Assembly (NCBI GenBank): GCA_030704615.1
Contig: CM060731.1
Span: 69,234,756-69,298,755 of the forward strand
Direction: 5' to 3'
DNA length: 64,000 bases
From: Takakia lepidozioides
Taxonomy: Eukaryota > Streptophyta > Takakiopsida > Takakiales > Takakiaceae
Both the position numbers and the translations under genes were made by a program. Under the pieces are notes generated by a model. It did no database searches. It saw nothing but the letters and a program-made list of their open reading frames with translations, and was not told the origin of the DNA. How positions within the stretch are numbered: the first letter of the stretch is position 1; every line of letters begins with the position of its first letter. Positions 34,179 to 45,666 of the stretch are shown in pieces.

Positions 34179-36590
34179 GGTTGAGTGCAACCCTGGCAAC
34201 GAATTTGCTAGAATTCTCTATGGCATGTGAGGTGTTCAGATGCCTCCTGCTGCAGTGCAATACTGAGAAGAAAATTGGCCCAATTGGAACTGTCTACAAC
34301 AGCTAGGGTTTCAACACCGATCTCCCTGTGATTTTCCACACATGTATCCACAGCTACAACATGTCTCCCTTCTTCCAAAAGAAACCTTTACACCACAGCC
34401 TCAGCTTCTAATATATTCCAGTTGTATAGGACCAGAATTTCGGGGAACTCTTTGCCTGGGGTTCCAACATTGTTTGTAGACGATCTTAGCTACTCCTCAG
34501 GAATTTCGTCAAGTTACGTTCACTGATGATCTTCCATCTCTGTCCTTCCACAAACCCTGAATGCGCCCTAGAATGTTTGAAGCAAATCTCACGTGGCCTG
34601 GAATACGACATTGGACAACTCGATTAGCTAAGCTTTGGCATGCCTGATTCTCCACGACAATCCTCGGTAGGCGGATGATTCAACCACTCATTCTCGTCTA
34701 CAGGCAGCAAAGCTTGAGCAAACGGATCATACACTGCAGGCAAAAGTCTTCGTAATCATCGTATTTTACAATCCACAGACACGCTACATATTACGCCGCT
34801 GATGATCCAACACGCGTTTCCAAAGCGTCCCTACCCGGAAAATGTGATGGACTACTCTTCACAAAATAATTGTTCTATGAAGACCTTCGTTTAAGGAGGA
34901 TTACAAACCTGCAGCCTGGCATTAGGACAGCACGTAAGTAAGCCACATTCAAGCAGTGGCTCTATGGTTTGATCCAATTTCAAACTAGCATACCAAACCC
35001 CAGCGCTAACACAGAGCGGCACTAACAACAGGTTCAAGACATGAACCAAACTGCTCATAAAAAATCTAGATCTCAAGATCAAAAGACATACCATGCACCA
35101 CAGCTACGCGGAGATGAAAGCTGCCTTAGCAAAGCGCAGTTGCTGGCGGAGCCACAATTCCTAACAATTGCAGGGGAATCCTCAACGCATGCGCAGGTTT
35201 ATAATTAGCATACACCAAAGAACCAACGCTTCCAGCCTTCGAGTGATCATATGCCTGCCAAGCCTATCAATAGAATACTCCCCAGCGTCTCAGCACTTCA
35301 CCTGGCCAAGACGAGCGCTGACATGCAGCTCTAAGCCTTAGGAGCTCCCACCTCCCACCAGTCAACGGAGGTAGGTGCAGAATTTGCAAAGACTCAACAG
35401 TAACATCTCTCCAAGACGTGTTGGCAAGAAGCCGACCTCTTGCCCTTCAATCCACCATAGCTCAGAAACTGAGAGGAAAGCGCAAGAAAGAAGAAGGTGC
35501 ATGAGGGCTGCCCCCGTTCCCTCCCTCCCATTGGCTCACACCCCTACCACTACCCCTGCCACTGGGTCCCATTGGCTAATCACGACCCTCGCCGCTCACT
35601 CATTGGATCCCATTAACTCAACCCTATTCCAAGGGTCACACCTGCCTCAATTTTCCCGAACTTATTTGACCCTTTGCTGGTCAACCTGGATGAATAATGT
35701 TCATCCATCCAACCCAACGATAATGTCCGTGGGTACCAAATAACAAATTGTGTCAACCCCCCGACCCGGTCAGATCTGATCTCCTGCCCGTAGCTAACCC
35801 TAGGTAGGTTCGAGTGTGTCAGGAAAGTGTGTCAGAAATTATGGAGGCTGACCCACTCAGCCAGCCCGTAATGGCCTGGCATGGGCCCACCCAAAGATTC
35901 AGGCTGGATGACCCCGCCAAACAAAGGGCCGCTGTGAAATTGGAGGGGCAGCCCCAATAGGATTTCATTCATGTTTAAGGCCGACTGGACAGGTTTGGCA
36001 ACAAAACTTAATGTTTTGACTTTATTTAATGACTATGTGCCCAGAGAAGCCCTAATGATAGGCAGGCAGTTGTGAATTTCATGTCGTTTAGAATTTTATT
36101 TTATTTTTAGAATTTTGAGAACTCGATACGCAGGAGTTGTGAAGTTAATAAGTTAAGTTTAGGGCCTTTACAGTGGTTGGTGAGCATATCCTGTCAGAAG
36201 AATGGTATATTCTAAGAATCTTCATGGAAAAACCCCTTCCTTGCATGAGAAATCCATCTGGAGGAAAAAAAAGAAAAATCAGAACAAGGTTGAAGGGAAA
36301 CTAATGTTTTTGGATTCTTATTTTAATCTCATAAACTCACTCAGTGTTTTTCCTTTTCACTTTTCCAATATCGCCACATGTGAATTCTACCGAGTGCCTA
36401 TGTGGCAAGAATAACGAGGTGGGGAAAAGTTGCTATATAACAGGTGGCATGATTAATCGGGTCCACGTAGGAAAGATCCGGCTCCTGGTATTCATGTACT
36501 GGCACTATCTGAACGATTTTTTCGGCTCTTACCCCCAATTAATTCCACAAGGACTAGTTGAACCATTTTCCAGGTCGAAATTTTCACCAA
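34179..36590. other. Upstream region of the RING gene; no other gene recognised
   Basis: Probably holds the 5' untranslated leader and promoter of the minus-strand RING gene (34.18-35.2 kb). The rest has only short frames. An A-rich AAAAAAAAG tract near 36265 interrupts a small frame and nothing in it is recognisable. Confidence 0.35.
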
Positions 36591-36593
36591 CGG

Positions 36594-36735
36594 TCAGTAG
36601 TTCAGTTGGTTAGTGCACTGAGTGCCACCCAGATGATTCTGGGGTCGAATCCTGCTACTTGACGGGTGCGGTGACGGGTGTGGTATTCTCTTCTCCCCCT
36701 TCCCTGGGCGGTGTCCCACTTATACGCCTCCATGG
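36594..36735 (+). mobile_element. tRNA-derived SINE
   Basis: The head folds like a tRNA: box A TAGTTCAGTTGG (36598-36609) and box B GGGGTCGAATCC (36641-36652), about 30 bp apart. These are the internal RNA polymerase III promoter elements of tRNA-derived SINEs. The acceptor stem pairs imperfectly and the sequence continues without a tRNA 3' end, so it is not a working tRNA gene. The tail merges into the duplicated segment at 36734-36846. Confidence 0.65.
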
Positions 36736-36846
36736 CGCATAAATGAAAGAGGTTATTTTCTCCTCTCACTATCAAGGGGCCTGATTTTGGAGGCGCATAA
36801 ATGAAAGAGGTTATTTTCTCCTCTCACTATCAAGGGGCCTGATTTG
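36734..36846. repeat. 58-bp tandem duplication
   Basis: The unit starting GGCGCATAAATGAAAGAGG occurs at 36734 and again at 36792, nearly identical. An (AAT)n microsatellite follows at about 36875-36895. Confidence 0.9.
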
Positions 36847-37181
36847 TGAGCTGTCGCTCCCAAGTGTTTCCCTTTAATAATAATAATAATAATAAATTCC
36901 AGGTTTTTCGCCAGGAAAAAAAAAGGCCCACTGAACTCAATATATGTGGGTATATTTGGGTTCTCCGTACTCAGATCACCCGCCAATGAAATCCTGTCGT
37001 GATATTATGATATTTCAATTTTAATTTTAATTCCATAGATAGATCTCTTGGTTTCTTTGCTCCAATGGTTAGACTCTTGCTACCTGTCCTGGTTCCTCGC
37101 TCTAGAATCTCCCTCTGCTCTCTACCCTCCCCTTCGCAGGTCTCGCTTCCTTAGGTTCTCCGGCCTTCTGACAACCGGCAT

Positions 37182-37360
37182 TACCATGTAGCCCAATGGT
37201 AATGGGCACATACCACGTTGGATGTGGTTGTGGGTTCAAACCACGGTTTGATGTGTCATGAAGGTGTCCACCTTCCAGCTGGAAGGTAGTAGCCATTGTG
37301 GTCTAGAGACACCATAATTTACGCTCCCTTCGGGAGGCGTCTATATATATATATATGCTC
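37182..37360 (+). mobile_element. tRNA-derived SINE, family with a second copy at 61.5 kb
   Basis: Box A GTAGCCCAATGGT (37188-37200) and box B GGTTCAAACC (37233-37242) are intact. The body contains GGTGTCCACCTTCCAGC and GAGACACCATAATTTACGC, then a (TA)n tail near 37342-37355. The copy at 61530-61675 shares the body and tail almost exactly. Confidence 0.8.
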
Positions 37361-38180
37361 CGTCCTTCCCTTCTGTCCGCTTGGCTCTTCTGCCCTTGTA
37401 AGGGCTGCTCGGCCATTACGGTCTCTTCACCGCTCTAGGGTATTTTCCAGTGTTAAGAGATTATTATCTTTTGTAAGACCCGTTGGTTCGGGGTGTTGGT
37501 GGTGTGAGGTTGTGGACATACCCGCGCTGGAGACCAATAGTCATTTATTTAAGATGTTACATACCCCGGGGTTATCAATCAAGCCCATTATTGAATTTAT
37601 TAGACAATATATCAATAACAATCAAACATGGATGATAACCTACTGTTATCAAACCGGGTTTAAGAAAATTCTTCAACCACTTTTTAAGAGCGCCCTCTCC
37701 ATGTAAAATTTATACAAACTTATCAAAGTCATGAGGAATACTAACTAACTAAATCAAAATATTATCTAATCACTAACTAATACTAATATTAATGTACTTA
37801 TTTCGGTGGCTAGAGTTGTGAGGTTAGTTAGTATTCCTAAGTACTTTAAGTAGTTTGTATTTTTAAGATATGTGTGTGTAAATTTGGGCAATGTTCGACA
37901 ACGTTTAAGTATTAGTATCACTTGCTGGTTTAATATGTTTTAAGGGGGTAGTAAATCCATGAAGCGATGGGGATAGGTTTCAAAATTAAGATGTGACATT
38001 TAATGTAGACGGCATTGAGTTCATGTGAAGAGCTACCCCTGGTTGCCAATAGTGGGCTGATTTGGGCCAGATTGAGTGTATGGAAGATCAACACGATTGT
38101 GCAAAAAATGGCAAAATGTTGCACAATGTTGTTGGCTTGGAAAAGTTTCAAGAGGACGGTTTATATTGCTAAGAAGATGA
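37361..38180. other. Nothing recognised
   Basis: AT-rich from about 37690 to 37960. Only short frames. Confidence 0.4.
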
Positions 38181-38204
38181 ACGTCGACTACCAAGTGGAG
38201 GTTC
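38181..38204. repeat. 24-bp dyad, family B copy 1
   Basis: Half-sites AACGTCGACTA and AAGTGGAGGTT separated by CC. Matches the half-site consensus AAC(C/G)TC(C/G)ACTG on both strands with one change each. Confidence 0.7.
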
Positions 38205-39290
38205 AAGAAAGTACCTTGTACGGAGGAAAATTGATGAAGGTATTGTGCTGCATCCCTGCCTGTTGATAAAAGATGAAGTTAATTAGTGCATAACCAAACG
38301 AACAGAAAAGAAAAGAAAGTGGAGAAATGATATCGAATAGTACCGATGTCGCCTTATTGGAAAGTCTCGCTGGCAGGCTTGGCATCCCAACGGACGTGTT
38401 TTGACGAGACCCCGGTATGTCCGAGGTATTCATTTTTTTCCTCGAGTCTGCTTTGTCTCTGACGAAGGACTTCTCTCCGGTGGAACCGATTTGTAGAAGA
38501 GATGGAAATGGTTTGGGGGCCCTATTCCGCTTCCTCGGTGCAGAACATTGCACCAACACTGCAGGGTCGGGGAGCTGAGAAGTTGCAATTGAAGTTTCGT
38601 CCTTGTCCTTGTCGAAAGGGTTGCAGAGAAGGGGAACAAAATGGAAATTGTCCATTGAGCACTCCACATCCTGAATGGAATTCACACGTAATGAAGGGAT
38701 TACCTCGGAACAAATTTCCAATGAAGACGTCGTTTGACAGGAAGGTCACAATCCGCAGATTTTCTGGCATGGAGTAAAACAAGAACATCAGACCCAGTAC
38801 TAAGGAAAACAAAAGGACGAGTTAGAATTCAGATATAAGTAATTTTACCTGACTCCTTCTGATTTGGGCTGTCCAACCGTGCTGGGGAGATAAGGAGGGA
38901 AGAGAGGCAACAGTGTGCTGCGGAGCCGCAGCCTCAGCCGCGTCCTCAATGGATGACATTCTCGTGGTAGATTTCAGACCCTTGACACTTAACATGGAGG
39001 GTGAGGATTGTAGAGTGAGGTCCACGAAATCCCCTACACATTTGTCAAGTTGGCTTCCATCTTCGATATTCAATCCTATCCTAAGACAGAACATCATTTT
39101 CAGGAATGGACTGAAGAAGAGGGTCGTGCAATTGAAGGGAAGCCAAGTGCCTGGATGATGCTTCACCGTCGATGACAGAAATCTCAATAGTAGTATGAAT
39201 GTTGTCCCTCTATTGACAAATTTCTTATATGAAGGATTCCAATGGAGGTCCCGACAAGAAGTTGGCATCAGCAACATCTCCATGAACCTG
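38203..39290 (-). pseudogene. Unidentified gene fragment, two possible exons
   Basis: A frame from 39283 to about 38850 follows a plausible acceptor (CTGCAG/GTTCATGG) and ends at a donor (AGTCAG/GTAAAA). It includes LRIGLNIEDGSQLDKCVGDF and an Ala-rich segment. A second frame, 38721-38330, has CSEVIPSLRVNSIQDVEC and KDKDETSIATSQLPD. Both have ordinary amino-acid composition but I recognise no domain. They lie downstream of the FCP1-like relics in the same orientation and could be the 3' exons of one of them. Dyad B2 lies 47 bp before the first acceptor. Confidence 0.35.
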
Positions 39291-39329
39291 CAGAAACGAA
39301 CTTACAAGGTCAATGTACAGACACAGGAA

Positions 39330-39353
39330 AACCTCCACTGCACAGTGGAGGTT
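39330..39353. repeat. 24-bp dyad, family B copy 2 (perfect)
   Basis: AACCTCCACTG, spacer CA, then the exact reverse complement CAGTGGAGGTT. Eleven perfect base pairs on each side. Confidence 0.9.
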
Positions 39354-39594
39354 GTCGGATTTGAAAAAACCCCCGAGACGAGTTTCGGAGAAGGCATGTA
39401 TCTTAGAGGATCGGGATGGTATAGGGTGGAGAAACGCATGGATGAGACTAGGAGATAGCAAACAATTCCATGTCAATTCAGATTGAAAAAGAAATCACAG
39501 TAGATAATAGTTTTTATATAAAAACAATACAACCTATAGAAAAACCAATCAAAAATATACAATGAATCAAAGACGTGGTTGATCAATAAAATCT

Positions 39595-40330
39595 TTATTT
39601 TGAAGCATCGTATCGGAGATTCCCGTAATTAGAATCATCAACATAATCCAAGAGAGGCTGAAACTTGGGATCGGTGGAAACATTCTGACAAGGCTTAAGT
39701 CCAATCCTCTTTTCCCTGAGATAACTGGAAACGGTGCGAGATTTCTTCATTTCAAGCAAATATTTCTGGAGAACCTTCTGGAGATAGCAAGAGTCCGTGT
39801 CAACGGATTCGAACGATTTTAGAATCAGACAGGATTCAGGCGGGTTCAACACACACTTAATAGCAGAATCGTCAATGAGTAGAGTGTTACTCCTATTGTA
39901 CCACCAAATCTTTGCCAGACCGTCATCAATGGCTTCAAAAACAAACTCGGTGGGTCATATCCTGATATAAATTGAGGGTGGACAGAAGTAGGCAGGAGAT
40001 ACAATCTTCTTGAGACATAACGAATGTCGGCTGATGAAGACCCCAAAGCATAAAGTCCAGGACAGGCTACAAGTTCTTGTACATCATGCAGCTCCATATA
40101 CCTAGAAGGAAATGTTTGTTCAACTCTGTCCACATCTCACGATATTTTTCCCGCCTATATATAAGTCGAAATCCAACAAGAACTGGTATCATGTAGTCTG
40201 TCTCGGACATTCGGGGGACATTGCAGCTCTTCTGATGCTTCAAGACTTTGCACAAAACTCCATTCAGGTTAAAAATTATTAAGCGCAATCCTTTCGCAAC
40301 TGGAGAAACTGGTGATGCAATCTATGAGAA
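39595..40330 (-). pseudogene. FCP1-like HAD phosphatase relic (HAD-2)
   Basis: An exon after a CTCATAG acceptor near 40331 reads IASPVSPVAKGLRLIIFNLNGVLC. The last part aligns with motif I of plant FCP1/SCP-like HAD proteins, but the nucleophile aspartate is replaced by Asn (FNLNG where DLNG is expected). HFLLGIWSCMMYKN is the typical strand after the cap. A TAG follows near 40065 and a frameshift near 39960. Then come NTLLIDDSAIKCVLNPP (motif IV, both aspartates intact) and a C-terminal region ending at 39595. HAD phosphatases of this family dephosphorylate protein serine through the first aspartate. With that residue lost and the frame broken, this copy should be inactive. It stands in tandem with HAD-1. 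Confidence 0.75.
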
Positions 40331-40391
40331 ATTCATACATCCACTTAGGTGATAATCAAGATAAACCAAGGACAGGATTGATGTTGGGAGC

Positions 40392-40415
40392 AACGTCCAC
40401 TGGACAGTCGAGGTT
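40392..40415. repeat. 24-bp dyad, family B copy 3
   Basis: AACGTCCACTG, spacer GA, CAGTCGAGGTT. Lies 62 bp before the acceptor of the HAD-2 exon, in presumed intron sequence. Confidence 0.8.
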
Positions 40416-40497
40416 CAGGAAAATCTAGAGCAGCCATCTACGTTTCAATCTGTTCCAAGGAAGCGTCAGGAAATTTTTGTTTTCTAAGATAAACCTG

Positions 40498-41138
40498 TCA
40501 CTGCAAATCCCATAGCAAGAGGCATTTGACCTTTGGATCAGTATAAGGTCGACATCCTATGGGTTTTTCCACGTTGAATATATCAGTGTCTTTTCCCGAT
40601 AACCGCAACTCTTCCAGGTGCGGTTTGAGTTCATCCAGAAGAAACTTGTCCTTGTATGGGTCGACGAGCGCTTTATATTTTGGAAGGAAGATACCCATCG
40701 ACTTTGGGTTCAAGTAGGACTTATACATATTTTCTACACGATAATAAGTGTATTTGATTTGTACGCTACATTGTCGACTACAGTGAAAAGGTCGTAGAGA
40801 CGTTTAAGATATATTGGCACTCTCGGATATTTGGGCCATTTGTCACTGAAAGTCTGTCTATGCTTCACGCAGTTCTCATTGTTGAATTCCCTGATCTTGT
40901 AAAATCTTCTTCCAAACAAAGCCAGCCCGATATCCAGGACATTTTCTAACGGTCCAGTGTTCCAAAAGTAGACCTTAAAATGCTTAAGGACCCATTTCAG
41001 GAAGTCGTCCAATCCATTTCGGACTGCAAGCTTGAATTTTCCAGCGCACACACAAGGATGGGTTGCGGGAGGGGATCACGGGCCATCTCGGAGGTAAACC
41101 TCACCAAGGTAACCGACGTCAAGAACCAGGACGTAGTA
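40498..41138 (-). pseudogene. FCP1-like HAD phosphatase relic (HAD-1)
   Basis: From 41138 the frame reads YYVLVLDVGYLGEVYLRDGP, placed like motif I (first Asp kept, the DxD partner replaced by Gly). A TGA follows, then the same frame continues: NGLDDFLKWVLKHFKVYFWN, CVKHRQTFSDKWPKYPRVP, and VVDNVAYKSNTLIIV ending in TAG at 40734. In the next frame MYKSYLNPKSMGIFLPKYKA continues to 40498. The order matches plant FCP1-like HAD proteins (RPGLDDFL..., NTLLxDDSPYK..NP). The two aspartates of motif IV are lost at the frame break, so catalysis is unlikely. Unlike its neighbour it retains the hydrophobic core well. Confidence 0.7.
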
Positions 41139-41418
41139 TCCTGGTCGACATCCTTTCGGTCCCTTAGAGAGGCGATACTAATCCTGTGGGTTCACAGATT
41201 TGTGATAGTCGACTGGAGGGTGAATCATATCATCCTGTGGAATAACAAAACAATTAATTTATTTTGAAAACTAGAAGAAGGAAAAAAAAGAACATAGCTA
41301 TGGTTATGAAGTGTGTACCCGTTTCGGGGAGGGATTCCGAATTTGTTGCTGTGGCTACTCGCTCTCTTTTCCTTCGCGCTGAGCAACGACCATCTCCGAC
41401 CCATCTCCTCCATCTTGC

Positions 41419-41442
41419 AACGTCGACTGGGCAGTGGAGGTT
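41419..41442. repeat. 24-bp dyad, family B copy 4
   Basis: AACGTCGACTG, spacer GG, CAGTGGAGGTT. Both half-sites fit the family B consensus. It lies upstream of HAD-1 as read on the minus strand. Confidence 0.8.
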
Positions 41443-41719
41443 GCGGATCAGGTGGGCTGACCCTTATTGTTAAGTCCACCAGCCTCCTCACTGTTTGAGT
41501 CGCGATGGGTTCTGTCCGGGTTTGTGTGATTTCCTCCAATTTCCGTTCATGGATCTATACGAATTTTCGTAACCGTCAGTCACATGTAAAGTGGAAGAAG
41601 GTTTGAAATATCAAGATACACATTAGATATTGGCAAAAACTCAACAAGAACACAACCAGATGCAATACACACAATTTGTTCCATTTATAATACTTAGAGA
41701 CACCGTAAATCTCCAGGTG

Positions 41720-44691
41720 TCATTCGTTACCTACATCCAAATTGACATGCTGGGAGACACTTTGAGAGTAAGTTGGGCTCTGAGTTCGGCCTCTGCCTTC
41801 GCTGTTTTTTCCAGGAGACGGGCTTTTAGTCCGGGCTCTGTCACCACTGTCCCGTTTTGCAGGAGACGGGCTCTTAGTCCTCGCTCTTTGTCCGCTGTCT
41901 TTTGTGGGACACGGGCTCTTTGACCTCGCTCTCTCTACCCTCTCTTTTGCGGGAGATGGGGACATTGGCGCAGGCTCGTCCCCATCTACAGGTTTGAACC
42001 AGTCTTCTGCACTCCCAACAATATTGTCGCCCACCTCGATTGAACTAGCCTCCGCACCCCTTGAGGGTGAAGCACGATTACTCTTAGTTCTCTCGCTTGA
42101 ACTCGACGAATCCACATCCAGAATCACGACCTTGTGGACCGCAACGTCTTGCGTGATGTTCTCAAGTCCATCCAATGACTGAGTTCTGAAGTCCTGAATC
42201 ACATTTAGGTGTCCAGCCTCCCAACGGTCTGCATTGTCTCCCGCATGGCCCTCTTTGTCCTCGTTACCATCGATGCCCTTGTCCTCCTCTCCGTGTTCGG
42301 AATGTCCGCCTCCTTCTGCCAAGTCTTCATCTTCCTCCTCCTCATCCTCATCATCGTCTCCGCCGTCAAACTCTTCAGCAACATCGTCATTCTCAATTTG
42401 AAGCTTCTTAAAATTCGCTTCAACTTTTCCTTTGCAATTTTTTATTTTGGTTGAGTGGTTGATGTCAAGCACTCGAATGTTTCTTGCCTGCAGATAAACC
42501 CAGTCAGTAAAACAGAGGACATGTTCGATCAAAAATGTAAAAATTGTTTTTAAAATGAAAAAAAGTTTTATACTTACATGAAGTGCGTATGTCAACATCA
42601 CGCCTCCGAAGATCTTGACAGCGGACATCTCGTCTCGACAAAACAGGGAGGCCAAATAGTCGTATGTATCAACTCGTAGCTCATGATTATAAGTCTTGCA
42701 CTCTTCTTCAAAAGCTGATGGCTTCTCAGAAGGCCCTTCCAGAATCAGCTGAATTGGCTCGATTAAGAGTACGGTGGTGATGTGCTCGTCCGGATTCTGA
42801 ATCTCCTCAGGTGTCGCTGGAAAAACATAGTCCAGGCACAGTACAGTCCGAGAGAAAGTCTTCGTGTTGTTTTTGTAAACATTTTCATACTCCCCCGGAA
42901 CATAAAATCCCTGCCGGACAAGATACGATATTCTTCCGGGACCATTTTGGATGTAGGAGACCAGATTGGCCGAGGACGGTTGCGTCGAGAAGAAAACAAA
43001 AGCACTCGTGTTCATTTTCTGAGCCACAAAAGCCTCCAGTATGTTCACATAATCCTTGGACTCAAATACCACAGAGTCATCTTCAAAAATTGTATTGACG
43101 AACACCATCGTTATGTTGTCAAACCGTTTCTTCGGTGCAAGTCGCAGACGGGACTTAGCATCGGTGAATTTTGTTCCCCCCCCCCCCCCATGAGAGCGTA
43201 ATGAGACTTGAAACTCGCAATAATCGCCATGGCATCCTCTCTATCCTCATAAGCTTTCTTGATGGATGAGATGTACTTAACAAAAGCGGCCGTGAGTGGT
43301 TTTGTCTCCATGTTCATCTTGATCTTGCTTTGGATGTAATCTGTCCCTAGTTTGTCTTTAAATGTTGAGAACTCTGCCTTATTGAAGTGGTATTTTTTCT
43401 TCACTTCACGCCACTCGTCCTTAGTGTACGGTTCCGTGCACTGTTTGCTCCTCCGAGGCCACCCCAACACTTCCATAACATCGTCGACAATAAACCGGCG
43501 CATTTTCATGTCGTCTATGTACTTGTTCATGCCTTGAATTGATTTGTCTTGTCCTTTGTAATTTCGAATGGTCAATTTCAGGTCCAGGATTTTCTGCGCA
43601 ACTTTATCTGTTCAACCCTTGCAGCTTTGCGATAGCAGATTTCGTGAGCTGTTGTTGTTCACCTTATACTGTATCCCAAGCGGGTCGAGTAGCTTTCCCT
43701 GCTCCCAGTTTTTGAAAACATCTTCCCAGATCTTCCAAACGTCGTCGTCACAAAGTACCAGGACCATTGCCTCCTTAATGCTACCCATTTCAAGTATCAA
43801 ATGACAGGCAAACATGAACTCCTACACATTCATCCACGGAAAAATTAGGTGTCACTCTGACAACAGAAGTATTATTTAGCACAAAATGAATGTGAATAGT
43901 AGATTTTTATTCCATAAATGCATACCTTCCATTGTTTCGTCTCGGACTCGGTGGTGTGATCGTTGTATTTCTTTGGCTTCCCCCTCAGGTTGAATAACAT
44001 TCGTGCATGCGCAACTTTCTCCGGCATTGTTGTATCAAACTTTTGCGCCTTATTGGGATCGTTGAGGAGCTTTGACAACTTCAGGAGCCTTTGTTCATCG
44101 GTAGACCATACAATCTTTGCAGGCCACTCCCGGTAGTACTCCTTCAGTTCGCTGTCGGCAAGATCCTCGAGAAGTTCCTGCTACAAATAATGTAAAATGG
44201 GTGAGAGAGTTGAAAATGTAGGGACATATCCAATTTTGTTGTTCAACACCAACCTCCACTGCCCAGAGGAGGTTCGTTAAAAGAGAGGTCTGGGTGGAAG
44301 TGAAGTCCATTACCTTTGCTGCCACGATGGTGTGTTGTCCACCTATGACGAAGAACCTGGATACGTCCATTTTCTTCCATTGCTTCGGTCGCGATGAAGT
44401 AATCTTCTCGGGATTGGAAGGGTTGATTGGTGCGAGATACACCGGATGTTTGGAGTCGAACAAATGAAGCTGGAATAGTCGTGCTTTTACTTCGTCCTTA
44501 TGCTTGATATTTAACGGCCTGTAAACCATGCTCCTTGGAGCTAGTTCCATCATGGAAACGTTCACAAGGAATGTACTCTCGAATCCAAATGGAAATACGT
44601 CATTGTATTCCTTCGTGAGCCTCTCCTCCATCTTCTCGCATTTTTTCTTGTCGAAAATTTCCCCAGCTTTAGGTCTCTTATTATCTGACAT
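41720..44691 (-). CDS. ParB-like motif protein with acidic and RS/SP-repeat tail (locus B)
   Basis: Four exons: 44691-44314, 44180-43926, 43821-42578, 42487-41720, all GT-AG. Exon 1 (126 codons) has MMELAPRSMVYRPL, HKDEVKARLFQLHLFDSKHP and SRFFVIGGQHTIVAAK, which resemble the start, helix and DGxHRxxA motif of a ParB N-terminal domain (here GGQHTIVAA). The middle is well-composed but unknown (NTIFEDDSVVFESKDYVNIL, GPGRISYLVRQGFYVPGEY). Exon 4 has a Glu/Asp-rich stretch (DDDEDEEEEDEDL) and ends with at least four R(A/G)R(S/T)(K/Q)SP(C/S/T)P repeats. There are two defects: an in-frame TGA near 43610, and a 14-base C run (43176-43189), where the frame needs one more base or two fewer. The open frames on either side are long, so decay is slight and the run could be a sequencing error. 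The ParB-like call is motif-based only; function unknown. Confidence 0.5.
43176..43189. repeat. C14 homopolymer in locus B exon 3
   Basis: Fourteen C on the plus strand encode a glycine run on the minus strand. The upstream and downstream frames differ exactly here. Confidence 0.95.
44251..44274. repeat. 24-bp dyad, family B copy 5 (intron 1 of locus B)
   Basis: AACCTCCACTG, spacer CC, CAGAGGAGGTT (one mismatch). Lies in the middle of the 133-bp intron 44181-44313. Confidence 0.85.
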
Positions 44692-44699
44692 GTTCAATG

Positions 44700-45660
44700 A
44701 ATTGTTCAGTTACATTGCAACTTCACAAGCACTTCAATGTCAAATTGACATCTTATATGTTACATTTTGAAGCAAGTATGACATCACTTGTAATTTCACA
44801 AAGTTCAATCACACATTACTATCCAAGATATTATTAACATTTGAATTAATTTTAATTAAATATATATATTAAGTTCGGTCCGGATTTAAGCCAAAAATCC
44901 AGAATTAGTTAAAATAGGGTTTGACTTGAACTTGTATGCGAGGTGAGTTATTTGTGTTTCTATTTATTTCTTTGTGAAATCCTATTGTATATAAGTGGAT
45001 GCATGTCCATCATAATTTCAAAGTCAAACGCTTGTAATTTGGAAGGAGAAAGACATATTTTTAGTAGTAGTAGTGGATTGATCAAGCCATCACTTTCAAC
45101 TACAAATATAGAGAAATAAAAATCAAAAGAACTAGATTCAGTTGTAGTACCAGTGGGAGGATGTTATATATAGTGTCCCCTGCCATGATTAGTGGTTAAT
45201 AGAGACTACCATGTGTTGTGCATCTATTTTGTTGTCAACTAGAAGTAAAAATTTCACATGCACCCTTGCCCCCCAACTTTTTGTGAAAAAACTTATGCAG
45301 GGCAGTGCTTTGTCCATATGCTCCTGGCATTTTGTACTGACAGTGTGTGGATGGGCAAATACAGAAAAGACGCAAAGCGCGGAGCCCGTCACTGTCCGAG
45401 CTCGGGGCGGAGCAAAAGAACGCTGCGACTAGCACCCCATCAGAGTCTGTTTTGAGCCAGGTATGTTTTGAAGTCCAGTTTCCATTCATGAATCTGTTGT
45501 TGTAATAAGATTTGGTGGGTATGTGGGGCCCCCACGCATGGTACACGAGGGGTGTTATGCCAAACCCAGCCATCTCCGAATGTCTGAAATCCTGCACATT
45601 CGGCCTCTTCTTCTGGTTTTTAACAGTACGGGTGGGTGTTTGTATGCGTAGGGAGCGGGG
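44700..45660. other. Intergenic between divergent locus B and HAD-3
   Basis: About 970 bp, AT-rich near 44830-44880. Probably holds both promoters. A short frame at 45235-45597 on the minus strand has no motif. Confidence 0.4.
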
Positions 45661-45666
45661 AACTCA

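Noticed and set aside
33582-34230. Plus-strand frames antisense to RING gene exon 1
   Set aside because: Shadows of the coding exon; no motif of their own.
36594-36660. A functional tRNA gene
   Set aside because: Boxes A and B are present but the acceptor stem mispairs at its inner end and no clear anticodon stem forms; better read as a SINE head.
41720-43108. DNA methyltransferase domain in the locus B protein (ParB-methyltransferase fusion)
   Set aside because: No (D/N)PP(Y/F) motif or SAM-binding glycine motif is visible in the middle region.
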